Shown: positions 63,989 to 64,000 of the stretch, piece after piece
How the letters are laid out: every line of letters starts with the position of its first letter
How positions within the stretch are numbered: the first letter of the stretch is position 1
Assembly (NCBI RefSeq): GCF_964355755.1
Contig: NC_092676.1
Coordinates: forward strand, 14,674,288 to 14,738,287
From: Antedon mediterranea
Lineage: Eukaryota > Echinodermata > Crinoidea > Comatulida > Antedonidae
DNA: 64,000 nt
Direction: 5' to 3'
Translations under genes and position numbers: made by a program
Notes under the pieces: generated by a model
Told to the model about the DNA's origin: nothing
Seen by the model: the letters and a program-made list of their open reading frames with translations, nothing else
Database searches by the model: none

Positions 63989-64000
63989 GGTCAATTATCC

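Overview
This is an AT-rich, intron-bearing animal locus packed with transposons. I see no bacterial-type gene organisation. The tandem family of lineage-expanded intronless rhodopsin-class receptors, the many Helitron, Penelope, CR1-like, L1-like, Gypsy and BEL remnants, and the frequent palindrome AGGCCT suggest a marine invertebrate deuterostome, most likely an echinoderm. That assignment is inference.

Three host units can be read. (1) At 862-2422, plus strand, lie the last two coding exons of a CD164/endolyn-like sialomucin: a Ser/Thr-rich stalk, one membrane helix and a C-terminal NYHTL lysosomal sorting tail. (2) At 9.3-19.75 kb, minus strand, is a tandem array of seven copies of one intronless class A GPCR family. 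Only the copy at 16501-17340 is open; the other six are broken. (3) At 34450-56621, minus strand, is a complete sorting nexin 19-like gene. I rebuilt nine coding exons by hand from splice sites and matching phases. They give 3486 nt and 1161 residues: two membrane helices, PXA, a long Ser/acidic linker, a PX domain and the nexin C-terminal domain.

The rest is mostly repeats. 4.3-9.0 kb holds a dispersed repeat and a decayed non-LTR element. 10.2-11.5 kb holds an 88-bp satellite with an insert. 19.7-33.8 kb is a graveyard of nested elements: CR1-like and L1-like LINEs, a DIRS-like scrap, Gypsy with a tRNA-Trp-type primer site, BEL, and a DDE-like gene. The SNX19 introns carry a Penelope fragment, a 43-bp minisatellite, a Helitron-like element, a 1.1-kb foldback element and several inverted-repeat elements. 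57.7-62.7 kb, upstream of SNX19, holds more copies of these families, including a 2.4-kb foldback element built of about 340-bp satellite units in both orientations.

The host genes show no evident joint pathway, although CD164 and SNX19 both act in the endolysosomal system. The most informative content is structural. Several insertions show target duplications readable by eye, and some have empty paralogous sites in the same window. All calls were made by reading the sequence, without database searches.
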